DNA of 64,000 nucleotides, from positions 132,652,096 through 132,716,095 of the forward strand of contig CM051455.1 in NCBI GenBank assembly GCA_028274465.1, given 5' to 3'. The stretch comes from Plantago ovata (taxonomy: Eukaryota > Streptophyta > Magnoliopsida > Lamiales > Plantaginaceae). Shown here piece after piece: positions 1 to 10,640 of this stretch (within the stretch, counting starts at the first letter, position 1; each line of letters begins with the position of its first letter). Below the pieces are notes generated by a model, which worked only from the letters and a program-made list of their open reading frames with translations, made no database searches and was not told the DNA's origin. Both the position numbers and the translations under genes were made by a program.

Positions 1-519
1 AGATTGATTTTGACAATAGGAGATTACATTACTGTCAAGTAGTATAAATAGGCATTCATCATTTGTATTGAGCAGAACATAGAAATAACACATTCCACTA
101 CATTCCAAGAGCTTTTATATTTCCTTCCTTTCATGTCTTTGATGATAACTTGACAGTTATAGACTTATAATAACAAATTAACGGAACATTTTGCCAATCT
201 GTTTTATCTGATTCTGGTGTGTAACCTAGATCGAGTACAAGTGGAGCTGGTGGATACACACACACAAAAACAAAAAAATTCACAAAAAAAAAAAAAAAAA
301 AAGAAAAAAAAGAAAAAAGAGAGAAAAAAAAAACAAAAAACCTGAACTCTGAAGCAGTATCAAACATCCACCAGATATAAGTAGAGCCAATTTTATCTGA
401 TTCTTCTTCCTTTAGTCGATCAATCATGTGTCTGCAAAGATGTTGCCTTTTTTCTCTAAATGTTACTTGACAGATCCTTATACAAACCAATATTCCAATG
501 TGACAGCTGATTAATCAGA
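1..519. other. 3' flank of the first P450 gene
   Basis: I see no gene here. The stretch 281-340 is an A/G-rich low-complexity tract. The part from about 360 to 519 closely resembles the sequence just downstream of the P450 gene at 29129 (about 28965-29128), so it was duplicated together with the gene. An open frame on the minus strand across this tract is phenylalanine-rich and comes from the poly-A run, so it is not taken as coding. Confidence 0.6.
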
Positions 520-2320
520 TCAATTGAAATAGGGCTTAGGAACAAGGCAGAGTGGATTTTTCTTATGCATAACAAGTCCAGGCAGAACCTCTGTGTCAAT
601 ATCTTCTTTCTTCAACCCACAAGGCAACTCCCAATCAAAAGAATACACAAGATTCGCAAGCAGAAGCTCCACTGTAGCGAGCCCCATCGACATTCCAGGG
701 CATCCCCTCCGCCCAGCTCCAAATGGTAGCACCTCAAAATCTTGACCTATGACATCAATGTTCGAATTCAGGAACCTCTTCGGCACAAACTCATCTGGAT
801 TATCCCAAGACTCAGGGTCTCTTGCCAAGGCCCATGCGTTTATATAAACCATGGTCTTTGGCGCGATCTTGTATCCGGCTAGTGCAGTCTCTTCACGTGT
901 CTCTCTAGGCAGTAGAAGTGGAACTGGTGGATACAATCTCAAAGATTCCTTTATCACTGCTTTTAGATAAGAGAGTTTTTGCACGTCTTCTTCGGTTACT
1001 ATACCTTTTGTCCCTACTAAGTCCCTGATTTCGTCTTGCAGTTTCTTCATTGCATTTGGATTCTTAATCAGGGTTGTCATGCTCCAAACTATTGTTGCTG
1101 CACTAGTATCCGTTCCAGCTACTATTATGTCCTGTTTAAGAACACACATATCATGATTTAATCATTACAAAACAATATTTATATTATCTTGATACTCAGA
1201 AAGGTCTTTGCAGAGCCTTATTCTTTTAGTGACTACTGACTAACAACTAACAAGCATAATTAATCTGGAAAGAAAATTGAAGTAGAACACCCACGGCCAC
1301 AATATTTAATCAAATCCACTTTTATATATCTGATTCTGCAGATTCATTTAATTGATCCATTTGTTAATAATATACGAAAGTGTTTGCAAATACGTTCTGG
1401 ATCACACTCATATATTAAAGATATGCAGCACAAAAATGATTCTTTCTTACCATGATGACTGCTTTGATGTGATTCCAGGTGAGATCAATGGAACAAGACT
1501 TGTCATCTTTCAGCTGGATCAAGAGATGAAGCAAGTCAGGATTCGGAGTACTTTCCGATTTCAGATGCTCATCAATGAGCTCCTGGAAGAAATTATCTAT
1601 GTTTTCGAAAGCCTTATGAAGCCTAGACATCATTCCATTCACTCTATCAATTACCCAACCAAACAAGGGCAGATAATCTGAGAAAAACAGCCCCCCTTCC
1701 ATAGCTTGGTGTTCAATCATTAGCTTGTCGAATGTTAGTTTTTCAGATCCCTCTTTACTGTAGTCCTTACCAAAGGCCACCCTGCAAATTAAGTTCGCCG
1801 CAAAGAACATCACCATTTCACTCAAATTTATAACACCGTAGCCCTCACTAGAAACATCTTGAATCACACGTGACACTTCTTGTTCACGGATAGGCCGAAA
1901 GGACTGTACTTGTTTGGGGCTGAGCATATGATGCACACAAATCTTTCTCAATTGTCGCCATGAATCGCTGTAACTTGCGAAGGCTATGTCTATGCCACTG
2001 TAAGAAAGTACGTAGCATCCATGATGCTTTGGCCGCCCACAGAAGGCTAGGTCTTGGGTTTTGAGTGCTTCTTTTGCGAGTTTTGGGGAGGAAAGTACGA
2101 TAACTGGAACCTTTCCCAAATTCATGGACATGATGGGGCCGTACTTTTGGGAGAGTTTCCAAAGGTGGACATGGGGTTCGGAAGTGAAGAACTGATGAAT
2201 GTTTCCGATGAAAGGTAAGCGAGGCGGACCTGGTGGCCGGAGAGATTTCGGGTTTGTTTTGAAGAGGAAAATAAGAGAGAGGAGAGGGATGATGAATGCA
2301 GCAAGCAAGAGTAGGGTCAT
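520..2320 (-). CDS. Cytochrome P450, CYP71 clan (CYP71/CYP83-like), array copy 1
   Basis: This is a two-exon gene: exon 1 is 2320-1451, the intron 1450-1132 is phase 0 with GT-AG ends, and exon 2 is 1131-520. The product is about 493 residues, normal for a microsomal P450 monooxygenase that takes electrons from cytochrome P450 reductase at the ER. Visible parts are an N-terminal membrane anchor (residues 1-22), the proline hinge PPGPPRLPFIGN, the C-helix WRQLRKIC, the I-helix AGTDTS (about 295-300), the K-helix ExxR in KESLRL (about 352-355) and the haem loop FGAGRRGCPG with Cys near 434. The PERF motif reads PKRF, keeping the Arg. Substrate cannot be told from sequence; relatives oxidise terpenoids, phenolics and oximes. 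The start ATG matches the starts of the sister genes at 19567, 29129 and 31446. Confidence 0.93.
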
Positions 2321-2372
2321 GTTTATTCTCTGGTGTGGTGTTCACTGTTTGATTAATTCTGGATTTGATTAT

Positions 2373-2384
2373 TATAGATATATA
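2373..2384 (-). promoter_or_regulatory. Putative TATA box of P450 copy 1
   Basis: On the minus strand this reads TATATATCTATA, about 55-65 bases upstream of the ATG at 2320. A similar block sits at the same distance upstream of other array members (near 30940 and 33076). Spacing and conservation support a core promoter; transcription start is unknown. Confidence 0.45.
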
Positions 2385-2514
2385 GACAGATAGAGATCTA
2401 TACATGCTGTAGATGACCAAAAAATAAAAATGTACGTGTCGTGATTTAAGAAACAACACACCACAGTAGCTAAAAATAGTACTAAAACAAATAACTATGA
2501 CAAATTACACCACA

Positions 2515-2948
2515 TCATTTGAAATAGGGCTTAGGCACAAGGCACAGTGGATTTTTCTAGCAAGTCGTCCAGGCAGATATGAATATCTTCTTTCTCTACC
2601 CGACCACCACCAGGTAACTCCCAGTCGAACGAATACACATGCAAGATTAGGAAGCAGAAGCTCCACACTAGCAAGGCCCAACAAGATTCCAGGGCATCCC
2701 CTCTGCCCAGCTCCAAACTGGATCACCTTAAAATCTTGACCTATGACATCAATGTTTAAATTCAGGAACCATTGAGGCACGAACTCATTTGGATTATCCC
2801 AAGCTTCGGAAGTGAAGAACTGATGAATGTTTCCGATGAAAGGTAAGCGAGGCGGACCTGGTGGCCAGAGAGATTTCGGGTTTGTTTTGAAGAGGAAGAT
2901 AAGAGAGAGCAGAGGGATGATGAATGCAGCAAGCAAAAGTAGGATCAT
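2515..2948 (-). pseudogene. P450 pseudogene with large internal deletion
   Basis: The first ~48 codons (anchor, PPGPPRLPFIGN, ending HQFFTSE) are joined directly to the AWDNPNEFVP segment that normally lies near residue 400, so about 350 codons and the intron are gone. The haem loop remains (FGAGQRGCPG, with Q for the first R), but the conserved C-terminal phrase YSFDWELPGG is in another frame, so at least one frameshift follows. It lacks the I-helix and ExxR and cannot be an active P450. Its start and upstream region match the intact array genes. The join falls where both parental sites share a short TTCGG/CTCGG-type sequence, which suggests a microhomology-mediated deletion. Confidence 0.9.
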
Positions 2949-3078
2949 GGTTTGCCTCTAGTGTTGTTCACTGTTTGATTGATTCTGGTTAGATTAGATA
3001 GACAGACATATAGATAAATTTGCATACATGTTCAAGATGACAAATGTACCTGTCATGCTTTAAGAAAAAAATACACCA

Positions 3079-3182
3079 CACTAGTACAGTCTCTTCAAGT
3101 GTCTCTCCTTTATCACTGCTTTTAGATAAAAGAGTTTTTGCACGTCTTCTTCGTTTACTGTACCTTTCGTCCCAACTAAGAG
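3079..3182 (-). pseudogene. P450 exon-2 relic
   Basis: A short piece of array P450 exon 2, covering the GTVNEEDVQK region and, after a deletion, part of the LEETVL region. It is followed at 3180-3311 by non-P450 DNA that is nearly identical to 24830-24960. The relic and this flank belong to the segment duplicated at 24414-26690. Confidence 0.75.
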
Positions 3183-3306
3183 CTTGGTTTTGCAATCCCT
3201 ATTGAATTGAATGAAAATCTGTAGTTTGGGTCACAACAGACTCTAGGAGAAGTAAGATCAGAACAAATAGTTTGAGGATCAACTAAATTAATTATTACTC
3301 CATTAT

Positions 3307-3311
3307 CTTAG
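3307..3311. repeat. Target-site duplication CTTAG, left copy
   Basis: CTTAG at 3307-3311 is repeated at 14586-14590, just outside the two LTRs. The paralogous unoccupied site at 24956-24960 has CTTAG once. Five-base duplications are typical of Ty3/gypsy integration. Confidence 0.93.
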
Positions 3312-3805
3312 TGATGCGGTAAAAATATGGTCACACGGAATGCACCATCTCTCTTCCCATACTTTTGGATAGGACGAGTTTTATCCACGGAACAAAGAAC
3401 TAGAACCTGTCGAAAACAAGAGGGGTAGAGTGTTAAGGGTATGACCCGATCTACCTCAGTTAGATCGGGTGCGAATTAACGTTGGAAGTGTTCTAGAGAT
3501 AAATGGGCAGCATGTGTGCATGATATCTGGGAATAGTTGTGTGTAATGGCAATTAATGCATGAGTATTTATAGGATACGAGTGCGGGACCCTCAAAGCTG
3601 TCACGGATGCTTGCTATGGACCGGACAAAAGGACGTCCTGTCAGTACTAGGTAGTACTATGGTCCCCTTCGACCCTATGTGCTTTCGAGGGGTTCTGCTT
3701 CGACGGGAAAGGTGAGTCGTAATTCGAACTGAGGCCAAGAGCCTTCTTTGTTCGGCTCTAATTGTACCTTCTTCGATCCGTACCCGTCCTATAACCTCCT
3801 CATCA
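3312..3805 (-). repeat. LTR (3' LTR in element sense)
   Basis: This copy is 494 bp. On the plus strand it begins TGATGCGGTAA and ends CTCCTCATCA, and it matches 14091-14585 almost base for base. The adjacent internal sequence, read on the minus strand, contains CTGGGGGACT, a purine-rich stretch where the polypurine tract is expected. Confidence 0.94.
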
Positions 3806-4408
3806 TAAGTCCCCCAGATTTCGAGAGACAGTGTAGATGTCTGTCGAAATTTATTGAACCATTTCGAGGGATCGTATTAGCGGGAAAAGGTCCGTTGCTG
3901 AATTTGAACAGTCTCAAGGGTAAAAAAGTCATTTTTTTTTACACGTGGCCGGTGCGCGATTGGCGCGTGGGGCTCAGTCGCCTTGGCTCCCGTGCGCAGT
4001 TATGACGGAAAAAAGAGGGGAAAAGGAGTAAAATAGAGTAAATTTCGTTTTTACTCCCATTACTCCTCCACTCCTTTCTCAAACTAAATAGAAATTCTCT
4101 CTCTAGCCCTTGCCGTGGTCAGTCGCCGCCGGTAACTTTCTCGGAAGCTTCTCCGCCGTGTTTATTTCAGGTACGCTCGCTTAAGTTTCCTTCTTCACGA
4201 ATGACTCCCCCTTTTCTCCTTAATTTCCGTAATCCAGTTTCAATTGCATGTGTACTTTACTTCCGTTTTGCATGTCTCTTTTTCTTTTGTCGATTCGGTT
4301 TGACTTCTTTTCGATCTCTGTAAGATCCCTTGGTCAAATTTAAAACTTGCTTAATAGGTTCCGGGTTGGGGTTTCTTCTGATTGTTTCCTCCGTGTAGAC
4401 TTTTGGAG
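3806..4408 (+). promoter_or_regulatory. Upstream region and likely 5' UTR intron of the antisense gene
   Basis: This covers the polypurine-tract side of the LTR and the DNA upstream of the plus-strand gene. A G-box-like ACACGTGG lies near 3941. A plausible 5' UTR intron runs 4171-4398: donor TTCAG/GTACGC, pyrimidine-rich acceptor ending GTGTAG, just before the ATG at 4409. The T/C-rich, CT-repeat leader near 4090-4110 resembles plant 5' UTRs. I cannot fix the transcription start. Confidence 0.4.
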
Positions 4409-7044
4409 ATGTCGAAACAAATCGATGACCAACCCGGTGCTATCGGACCTTCGAGGGAAGCCAATTCTTTTAGTGTAGATAGACCTTCCTTTCAAATAAA
4501 CTCCAATCCTCAAACTACCTCTGATTCGTGGGAGTTTTTAACTTCGAATCAGGTTTTCCCCGGTAGCTCAGCTTTACAAGCCTCAAGTTTTCTTCTTCAC
4601 ATGGCTCGTGCTCGAATTAGAACCCCGAGTGAATCCACTGTTTCTGCAAACGAGCCAGCTCCGACCCAAGACATGGCGGGTCCTTCGAATCCTCCCGCTC
4701 CGACGGAACAAAACCAAGATCCAGCTCCCGACCCTATACCTACCGAGAACAATGCTGACGGGAAGCTCTGTGAGGAAATAAGTATAGTAAAGATCCGGGA
4801 TGCGGAAGCTCTTTACGAAAAGTTTGACATTCCCGAGTCTCATGAAATTCTAATTCCGGGCTTCGAGGATCGGATGTACAATCCTCCCGAAGACTGCATT
4901 TGTTTGAACATTCTTCATCTGGAGTATGGTTTCCGACTCCCCATCTCTTCCGGAGTGGCCCGGATACTTACCGGCATCGGGCTATGCCCGACTCAGCTGT
5001 TGCCGAATGCCATGGGGAGCTTAATAGCTTTCTGTGTGTGGTGCAAGTCCGTGGGTCGTAGGTTGACGGCCTCAAATTTTCTCCACTTCTTCAAGATCCT
5101 GGAGAGCCCCGATGGTGGCGGATTCTACTACTTCTCCCCTCTCAAGGGTTTCGAGATCTTCGGCAAATTCCAGTCCTCCCACGGTGCTGGTTACAAGCGT
5201 CGGTACATTTATGTCCGACTCCCTCCGAATTCGGACGGGACGCCTGGTGCCGTTCCGACCCCTAGACTATGGCGTCGGGGGTCAAACGTGCCTTTGATTA
5301 AAGATGAAGATAGGGCTCGATGGCCCAATCGTTACCAAAATGCCCCTCTCGAGAATCGGATCAACCCCTATAGTCTCTTGGTTGAGCCGATCCTCTATCT
5401 TGCAGGGATCTCATCGGGCTCCGTACCAAAGATGCGGGGCATCCGAGACTTGAGTAAGTTTTTGAATGTTTATTCCCTAAGTGTTTACATCCGTTCGATG
5501 CATGTATTCGATGCCTTGAGGTCTAACCCACCTTCTTATGCTCGCAGGTTACTGGATCGAAATGTCGAACAGGTTCCTCCAACGCCGTGCTCTCGAGCTT
5601 CAGCTCAAAAAATCCCAGGTGAGCAAGTACACTGAGGCTCGGCCTCATAATGCCGCAGTTCTTATTCCCCAGGACTTTGCGAGGGATATCATTCCGACGC
5701 CTGCTGGGAATGTTCCTGCCACTCCCCCAGCTGCTGCTACCCCTTCCGCTCCGGGTCCCGAGCCTGAGCGCGTCGAAGAGTCTGGGGGTCCGGAACCCAG
5801 TCTAGCTGGCATCGAGCCGGAGGGCTCGAAAAGAGGAAGGGCCGCCGCCCAACCATCCTCTTCAGATAATCGAAGTAAGCGGGCCAAGGGCACCCCGTCA
5901 GTGATCGAAATCCCCGAGTCTCCGACCGGCTCGAGGAAACTCAAAGTGCCCTCGGCGGACGAGCTTGCACAGTCCAAGGGAGGAGATAGGCCCGAGGTCT
6001 CGTTCCTTCGAGGAGATGGCCGCACGGCTCTCGGCTGGACCGAGATGATGGCTTCTCGAGCCGACCAAGCCGATTTGGATCGGCTTTCCGATGCAGAAGT
6101 GAGGTCGAAGGAAGCTTTGCTTCAAATGCAGGTTAAAATCCGTCCCCTACTTTTCCTTCTTCGTTCTTTTCCTTTCTTTCCTTAAATTTTGTTCTTGCTT
6201 GCAGTTGATAACGGTCTCGAAGAACTTGTCGAGCCGTCTTGAGAAGAGAGGTTCGCTGGCTAACACCTTCCAGCAGCGGATCGAGGAGGAGAAGAAAGCC
6301 AGGTTGAGGCTCGAGAGTGCCTTGAAGCGAAAAAATGATGAAATTGCTCAACTCTCGAAGCAGATTGGAGTCTTGCAAGATCAAAACGCCAAGGTAACCT
6401 TGAGTTTATCCTCGGCCGAAGAGAAGAGTTTGGCCCTCGAGGCGAAGGCGGCGCAAATGGGCAGGGAACGCGACGGGTTCGAGGCCGCCCTCCGCCGGAC
6501 CCGAGAAGAGGTGGTGAAGAGCGGCAAATTTGCCAGAGTTGACGCGGTTCGAGATTTCCTCAAATCTCAATCCTTCGAGTACCTACTTTCGAAAAAAGAT
6601 GCCGGCAAGGTTGTCGAAACGAGAGACAAAATCGTGGGCCAACTGCGAAAAAGAAACAAATTGCCGGCTGACTTCGACGAGAATGTCGACATTGATCTCG
6701 CGAAGGATGAGAACTTTGAGGACCCACCAGCCGCCAATGCCGAGGCCGAGGGCTTAACTGCAGAGGAGTACTTCACAGCTCTCGCTATCGAAGAATTCTT
6801 TGGGCTCGCACACCCCGAGGAGGTCGAGATTCCTGCCACGCCACCGATGCTCTCTTTTGTGGGTTCTATGTGTGAAGTAGGCAATGACCTACTCCAATCA
6901 GCCGGCATCGATGTGGGTAGCTATTCTCACCGCAACTTGTCTGAAGTTGTTCGATCCGCAGGCCTCTTCTTCGCCAACCGGGAGAAGGAAGTCCTTGCAG
7001 ACACGGCACATAGTGGGGATCAAGGCAACAACCAAGGCAAGTAA
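4409..7044 (+). CDS. Antisense extra gene with gypsy-type 'transposase' (Transposase_28-like) domain and coiled coil
   Basis: Three exons can be joined cleanly: 4409-5453, 5548-6131 and 6205-7044, with introns of 94 and 73 bases (GTAAGT...GCAG and GTTAAA...GCAG). They give one frame of about 822 residues ending GNNQGK. Residues ~165-290 (LPISSGVARIL, FYYFSPLKGFEIF) resemble the plant domain called putative gypsy-type transposon, PF04195. A Pro/Ser-rich linker follows. The third exon encodes a long charged coiled coil (IEEEKKARLRLESALKRK onward). The likely start is the ATG of MSKQIDDQ. Such genes are known as additional ORFs in Tat elements, read opposite to gag-pol; their role is not established. 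It converges with pol. The intact three-exon frame, beside a frameshifted pol, suggests the protein may still be made. Confidence 0.8.
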
Positions 7045-8016
7045 ACACCTCGAGGCCATCTTTTGAAGACTCGGTATGCCGGGTGGTTTTTGTAGTTACC
7101 TTTTAAATCCTTCCCGAACAATGCTTCTTTTAAGGTCTGTAATATATAAAATTAACTAACTGTTGATGTTGATTCGATCGCTTTTGTAAGCCTTTTGTGT
7201 ATTTCGAACGTTAATTTCGAGGAGGATTCAGTCTAAGGCCCCTTATGTGAAGGTCCGCTGGCCTGGCCGAATCCTTCTCTTATTTTATCAATCCAAGTAT
7301 TATTCTTGCTTCGATGCCGAGCCTGCTTTCGCACTTTGCTACTTTTGTTTCGACGCGATACTTGCTCTTGTCTTTATTGCCTTTGTTTTAACATAGTAAG
7401 TGCTTCTGTTCTTTGCTATATCCGTCGACATAGCAAGATACCGGAAAAAATCCCTAGTGTCGATTCCTTTTAAGGCTCGAGGGACCATAGGATAATCGTT
7501 AAACATAAGTACAAAACCCGTCGGTCGTCTTTGTCTAATGTTATCTTTGGCCCGAAATAATGGTTCGAGTCGAAAGATTGTCGGGGGGATTATTACTTCC
7601 GTCGGAGTAATATCCTTCGACAATTTCCAAAGTCTTGTGGACTTTTTCGATGACTAACGGTCGTATTTAAAGGAGATTTGCCCGTCGGTAATCATCCTGT
7701 AAATCGAGATTAGATCATTCGAATTTATTGAGTTTGAGTTGTGATTTGACAAGAATTCCATTCATTTGCATCCCATATCAGTGACGACCCTCGGAGGGTG
7801 GTTTGAGTGGGTGACAAGCTTGTGTGGGCTACAAAAGTTGGTTGATTACTCAATCATGAGACATTCCTCATCAGTGACGACCCTCGAAGGGTGGTATGCT
7901 AGAGGAATTCTGATTACCACAAGTGTTTCTTGAAATTTTCCTCATCAGTGACGACCCTCGAAGGGTGGTGTGCTAGAGGAATTTGATTGCCAAAAGTGCT
8001 TCTTCTCGACTCCTGC
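7045..8016. other. Convergent non-coding spacer inside the retrotransposon
   Basis: This stretch lies between the stop of the plus-strand extra gene and the stop of integrase on the minus strand. It should therefore hold the 3' ends of both. No frame with recognisable homology is present. The direct repeats at 7779-7968 are the only clear structure. Confidence 0.6.
7779..7968. repeat. Three spaced repeats with a small palindromic core
   Basis: The 23-base core starting CAGTGACGACCCT occurs at 7779-7801, 7872-7894 and 7946-7968. Each holds ACCCT-3 nt-AGGGT, which can form a five-pair stem; the loop is CGG in the first and CGA in the others. The last two also share the flank GTGNGCTAGAGGAATT-like sequence. 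They lie between two convergent genes of the element. Function unknown. Confidence 0.8.
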
Positions 8017-9435
8017 TTATGAGTAATACTTCCTGAGGTTCTTGATGTTCCAAGGCCTTTGCACTGCTACGCCTTCGAGATCAGAGAGTCGGTAACTTCC
8101 ATTTGCTAGGACGGCGGTTACTTTGTACGGACCCTTCCATGGTTCTTCGAACTTGCTCACATTTTCGAGGATGCTCGTCTTTCGTAATACTAAATCTCCT
8201 ACGTTAAGATCTCTTCCAATGAGGTTCTTGTTATAGGCCTTCGTCACCAAGGCTTGGTACCTTAAGATCCGACCTCTTGCCTTTTCCCTTCTGGCATCGA
8301 CCATGTCTAACTCGAAAGCTCGGAGTTCGTCGTTCTTCTTGGGCTCGTAGTCTTGCACTCGAAGGGTTTCTACAGCAATTTCACAAGGCACTACTGCTTC
8401 GGAGCCATACACCATACAGAAAGGCGTTTCTTGCGTCGCTGTTCTTTGAGTACTTCGATAGGCCCACAAAACTCCATGCAACTCGTCTGCCCAGTCTGCC
8501 TTCGATGGGCCTAGACGCTTCTCCAAGTTTTCGATGATGGTCCGATTGGTGACTTCGGTCTGCCCATTAGCTTGGGGGTGGCCTACTGAGGTGAAGTTTT
8601 GCTTGATCCCCAATTCCGAGCACCATGCTTTGATCTTTTTCCCCGTGAACTGAGTTCCGTTATCCGAAACTATAATCCTTGGCAAACCGAACCGGCAAAT
8701 GATGTTCCGCCAGATGAAGCTTTGAACTACTCCCTCGGTGATTTTTCCGACTGCCTCGGCTTCGACCCACTTGGAAAAATACTCCACCGCCACGATCAAG
8801 AACTTCTTTTGGTTGGTGGAAGTAGGTAGTTTTCCAACAATGTCTATTCCCCACCTATCGAAGGGGCACGAGATCGGAGTTACAATCATCGGTTCTCCTG
8901 GGGCCGAGCTATTTCGTGCGAAACGCTGACATTCGTCACAAGACTTCGACTTCTTCCTCGAATCCGGAATGGTTGTCGGCCAGTAAAACCCTTGTCTCCG
9001 GATTTTTTGGGCCAAAGTCCTTCCTCCCGAGTGATTGCCGCAGCTCCCCGCGTGCACTTCCTCCAAGATGGCTCGCGCCTCTTCTTCGTCCACACACTTC
9101 AAATGGGGACCGTCGAACGATCTTTTGTAAAGATTCGATCCATCCCACAAAAAATTCATGGCCCTTCGCTGAAGTCTTCTTGCTTCGTTTCGATCCGTGG
9201 GAATGACTCCTTGCTTAAACATCTGCAAAAAATGTTTCTTAGTAAGTGGTAATCCCTTTTGGGGAGTGTGTTTCGATAAGACGTTTTTTTCGTCCTTCGA
9301 AGGATTTGTATAGAAGATTCTCAAGTGTACCTTGATATCATTCAACCATTTGTGGTTTGTGTCAAGGATATTGACCTCGGCTTCCCGTTTCCTTTTAAGG
9401 TTATTAGCTCCGATAGTCGGTTGTTGGACTGTCAT
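8017..9435 (-). CDS. pol: Retrotransposon integrase (pol C-terminal part)
   Basis: The 472-residue frame holds a zinc-binding HHCC-type region ending SCDECQRFARN, then the integrase core. The core shows DRWGIDIVGKLP (first Asp), VSDNGTQF (second Asp) and the later Glu of ANGQTEVTNRTI. The end is the C-terminal domain ending in VLANGSYRLSDLEG. It inserts element cDNA into host DNA. It is separated from the RNase H frame upstream by about 90 bases with stops in all likely continuations, so the polyprotein is broken or spliced at this point. Confidence 0.93.
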   Translation of the reverse strand: MTVQQPTIGANNLKRKREAEVNILDTNHKWLNDIKVHLRIFYTNPSKDEKNVLSKHTPQKGLPLTKKHFLQMFKQGVIPTDRNEARRLQRRAMNFLWDGSNLYKRSFDGPHLKCVDEEEARAILEEVHAGSCGNHSGGRTLAQKIRRQGFYWPTTIPDSRKKSKSCDECQRFARNSSAPGEPMIVTPISCPFDRWGIDIVGKLPTSTNQKKFLIVAVEYFSKWVEAEAVGKITEGVVQSFIWRNIICRFGLPRIIVSDNGTQFTGKKIKAWCSELGIKQNFTSVGHPQANGQTEVTNRTIIENLEKRLGPSKADWADELHGVLWAYRSTQRTATQETPFCMVYGSEAVVPCEIAVETLRVQDYEPKKNDELRAFELDMVDARREKARGRILRYQALVTKAYNKNLIGRDLNVGDLVLRKTSILENVSKFEEPWKGPYKVTAVLANGSYRLSDLEGVAVQRPWNIKNLRKYYS

Positions 9436-9524
9436 GAGGGTAACCTGTCGTGGATATAAACATTTTTAAGTATTGGTGAATACTTGGTAAATTCGCTCTT
9501 CACGAATTGTTTTGACCTTCGAAG

Positions 9525-10640
9525 TCATACCTGTCGGGTGTTTATGTTCTGTGACGAACTCCCGAATCTTGCCAGTCCATCGGCCACTTTGTTGAGACTT
9601 CGAGGTATTTGCGCAATTTCCATGCTTTGGAGTTTAGCTGCCATAGCCTGAAGTTCCGCGAGGTAGAGTTTCATTGGCTCTTCCTTCGCCTCGAAAGTGC
9701 CCGCGTGTTGTTGGGCTACCAACTGTGAATCCGTTCGGACAAGTACACGTTTCGCTCCTCCTTCAAGTGAGAGTCGAAGTCTGATTAGGACTGCCTCGTA
9801 CTCTGCCTCGTTGTTTGTTGCCGGAAAAGCTAGTCGGATTGCGAAGTCTAACTCCAAACCATCCGGGTCTGTCATGTGTACTCCGACTCCGCCTTGGCCC
9901 CTTGTCGAGGATCCATCGACGTACACTTCCCACCGTGCTTCGAGATTTTCTCCCCTTTCTGCCATCTCAGTGGTTAGTACGAGGCTAACGACCTCGTTGA
10001 CTCCTAAGAAGAAATCGGCCAAGACCTGAGCTTTCTTCGAGCTGGGGCTTTGAAATTCGAGGGAATATTCCATTAATTCGACCGACCACCGCACCAATCT
10101 TCCTGATAGGTCTGGCTTCCCGAGGATCCTTTTCAATGGTTGTGAAGTGAGAACCACTATTCCGTGTGCTTGGAAATAGGGTCGAAGACGTCTCGAAGCC
10201 AACACCACACTGTAAGCAAATTTTTCGATGTCAAGGTAATTGACTTCGGGTTTAGTGAGAACCTTGCTTAGATAGTAGATTGGATATTGTTGGTTGTCTT
10301 CGATCCGAACTAGGACAGAGCTGACGACTTCCTGAGAGATGGCCACATGCAAGTATAAGACTTCTCCGGTCTTAGGCTTCGACAGTAACGGTGGTCGAGA
10401 CAAGTGGTCCTTCAGATCGGCCAGAGCTTTTTCACTTTCAGCCCCCCACTCGAAACATTTTGCATTCCGGAGAACTTTAAAGAAAGGTAGGCTCTTTTCT
10501 CCCGACCGTGAGATAAATCGACTTAGAGCGATTACTCGACCCACCAACTTCTGGACTTCATTTATGTTTCGGGGGCTTGGAAATTCCTGAATCGCCTTGA
10601 TTTTATCCGGGTTGGCTTCAATTCCTCGCTGGGTGACCAT
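9525..10640 (-). CDS. pol: Retrotransposon reverse transcriptase C-terminus, RNase H and archaeal-type RNase H
   Basis: The frame begins in the RT thumb/connection (GIEANPDKIKAI) and continues through a first RNase H (LYLHVAISQEVVSSVLVR, PIYYLSKVL). It ends with a second RNase H of archaeal type (YVDGSSTRGQGGVGV, NNEAEYEAVL, RTDSQLV, NKVADGLARFGS). The double RNase H arrangement points to the Tat lineage. It follows the RT frame after a one-base shift near 10665. The frame stops right after NTRQV. Confidence 0.92.
   Translation of the reverse strand: MVTQRGIEANPDKIKAIQEFPSPRNINEVQKLVGRVIALSRFISRSGEKSLPFFKVLRNAKCFEWGAESEKALADLKDHLSRPPLLSKPKTGEVLYLHVAISQEVVSSVLVRIEDNQQYPIYYLSKVLTKPEVNYLDIEKFAYSVVLASRRLRPYFQAHGIVVLTSQPLKRILGKPDLSGRLVRWSVELMEYSLEFQSPSSKKAQVLADFFLGVNEVVSLVLTTEMAERGENLEARWEVYVDGSSTRGQGGVGVHMTDPDGLELDFAIRLAFPATNNEAEYEAVLIRLRLSLEGGAKRVLVRTDSQLVAQQHAGTFEAKEEPMKLYLAELQAMAAKLQSMEIAQIPRSLNKVADGLARFGSSSQNINTRQV

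Noticed and set aside
131-490. Phe-rich minus-strand open frame
   Set aside because: It runs through an A/G-rich low-complexity tract and has no homology; it lies in the 3' flank shared with another P450 gene.
5454-5547. Continuous reading of the antisense gene through this stretch
   Set aside because: The frame can be read for some codons, but GTAAGT and GCAG ends and the better join to the next frame favour an intron.
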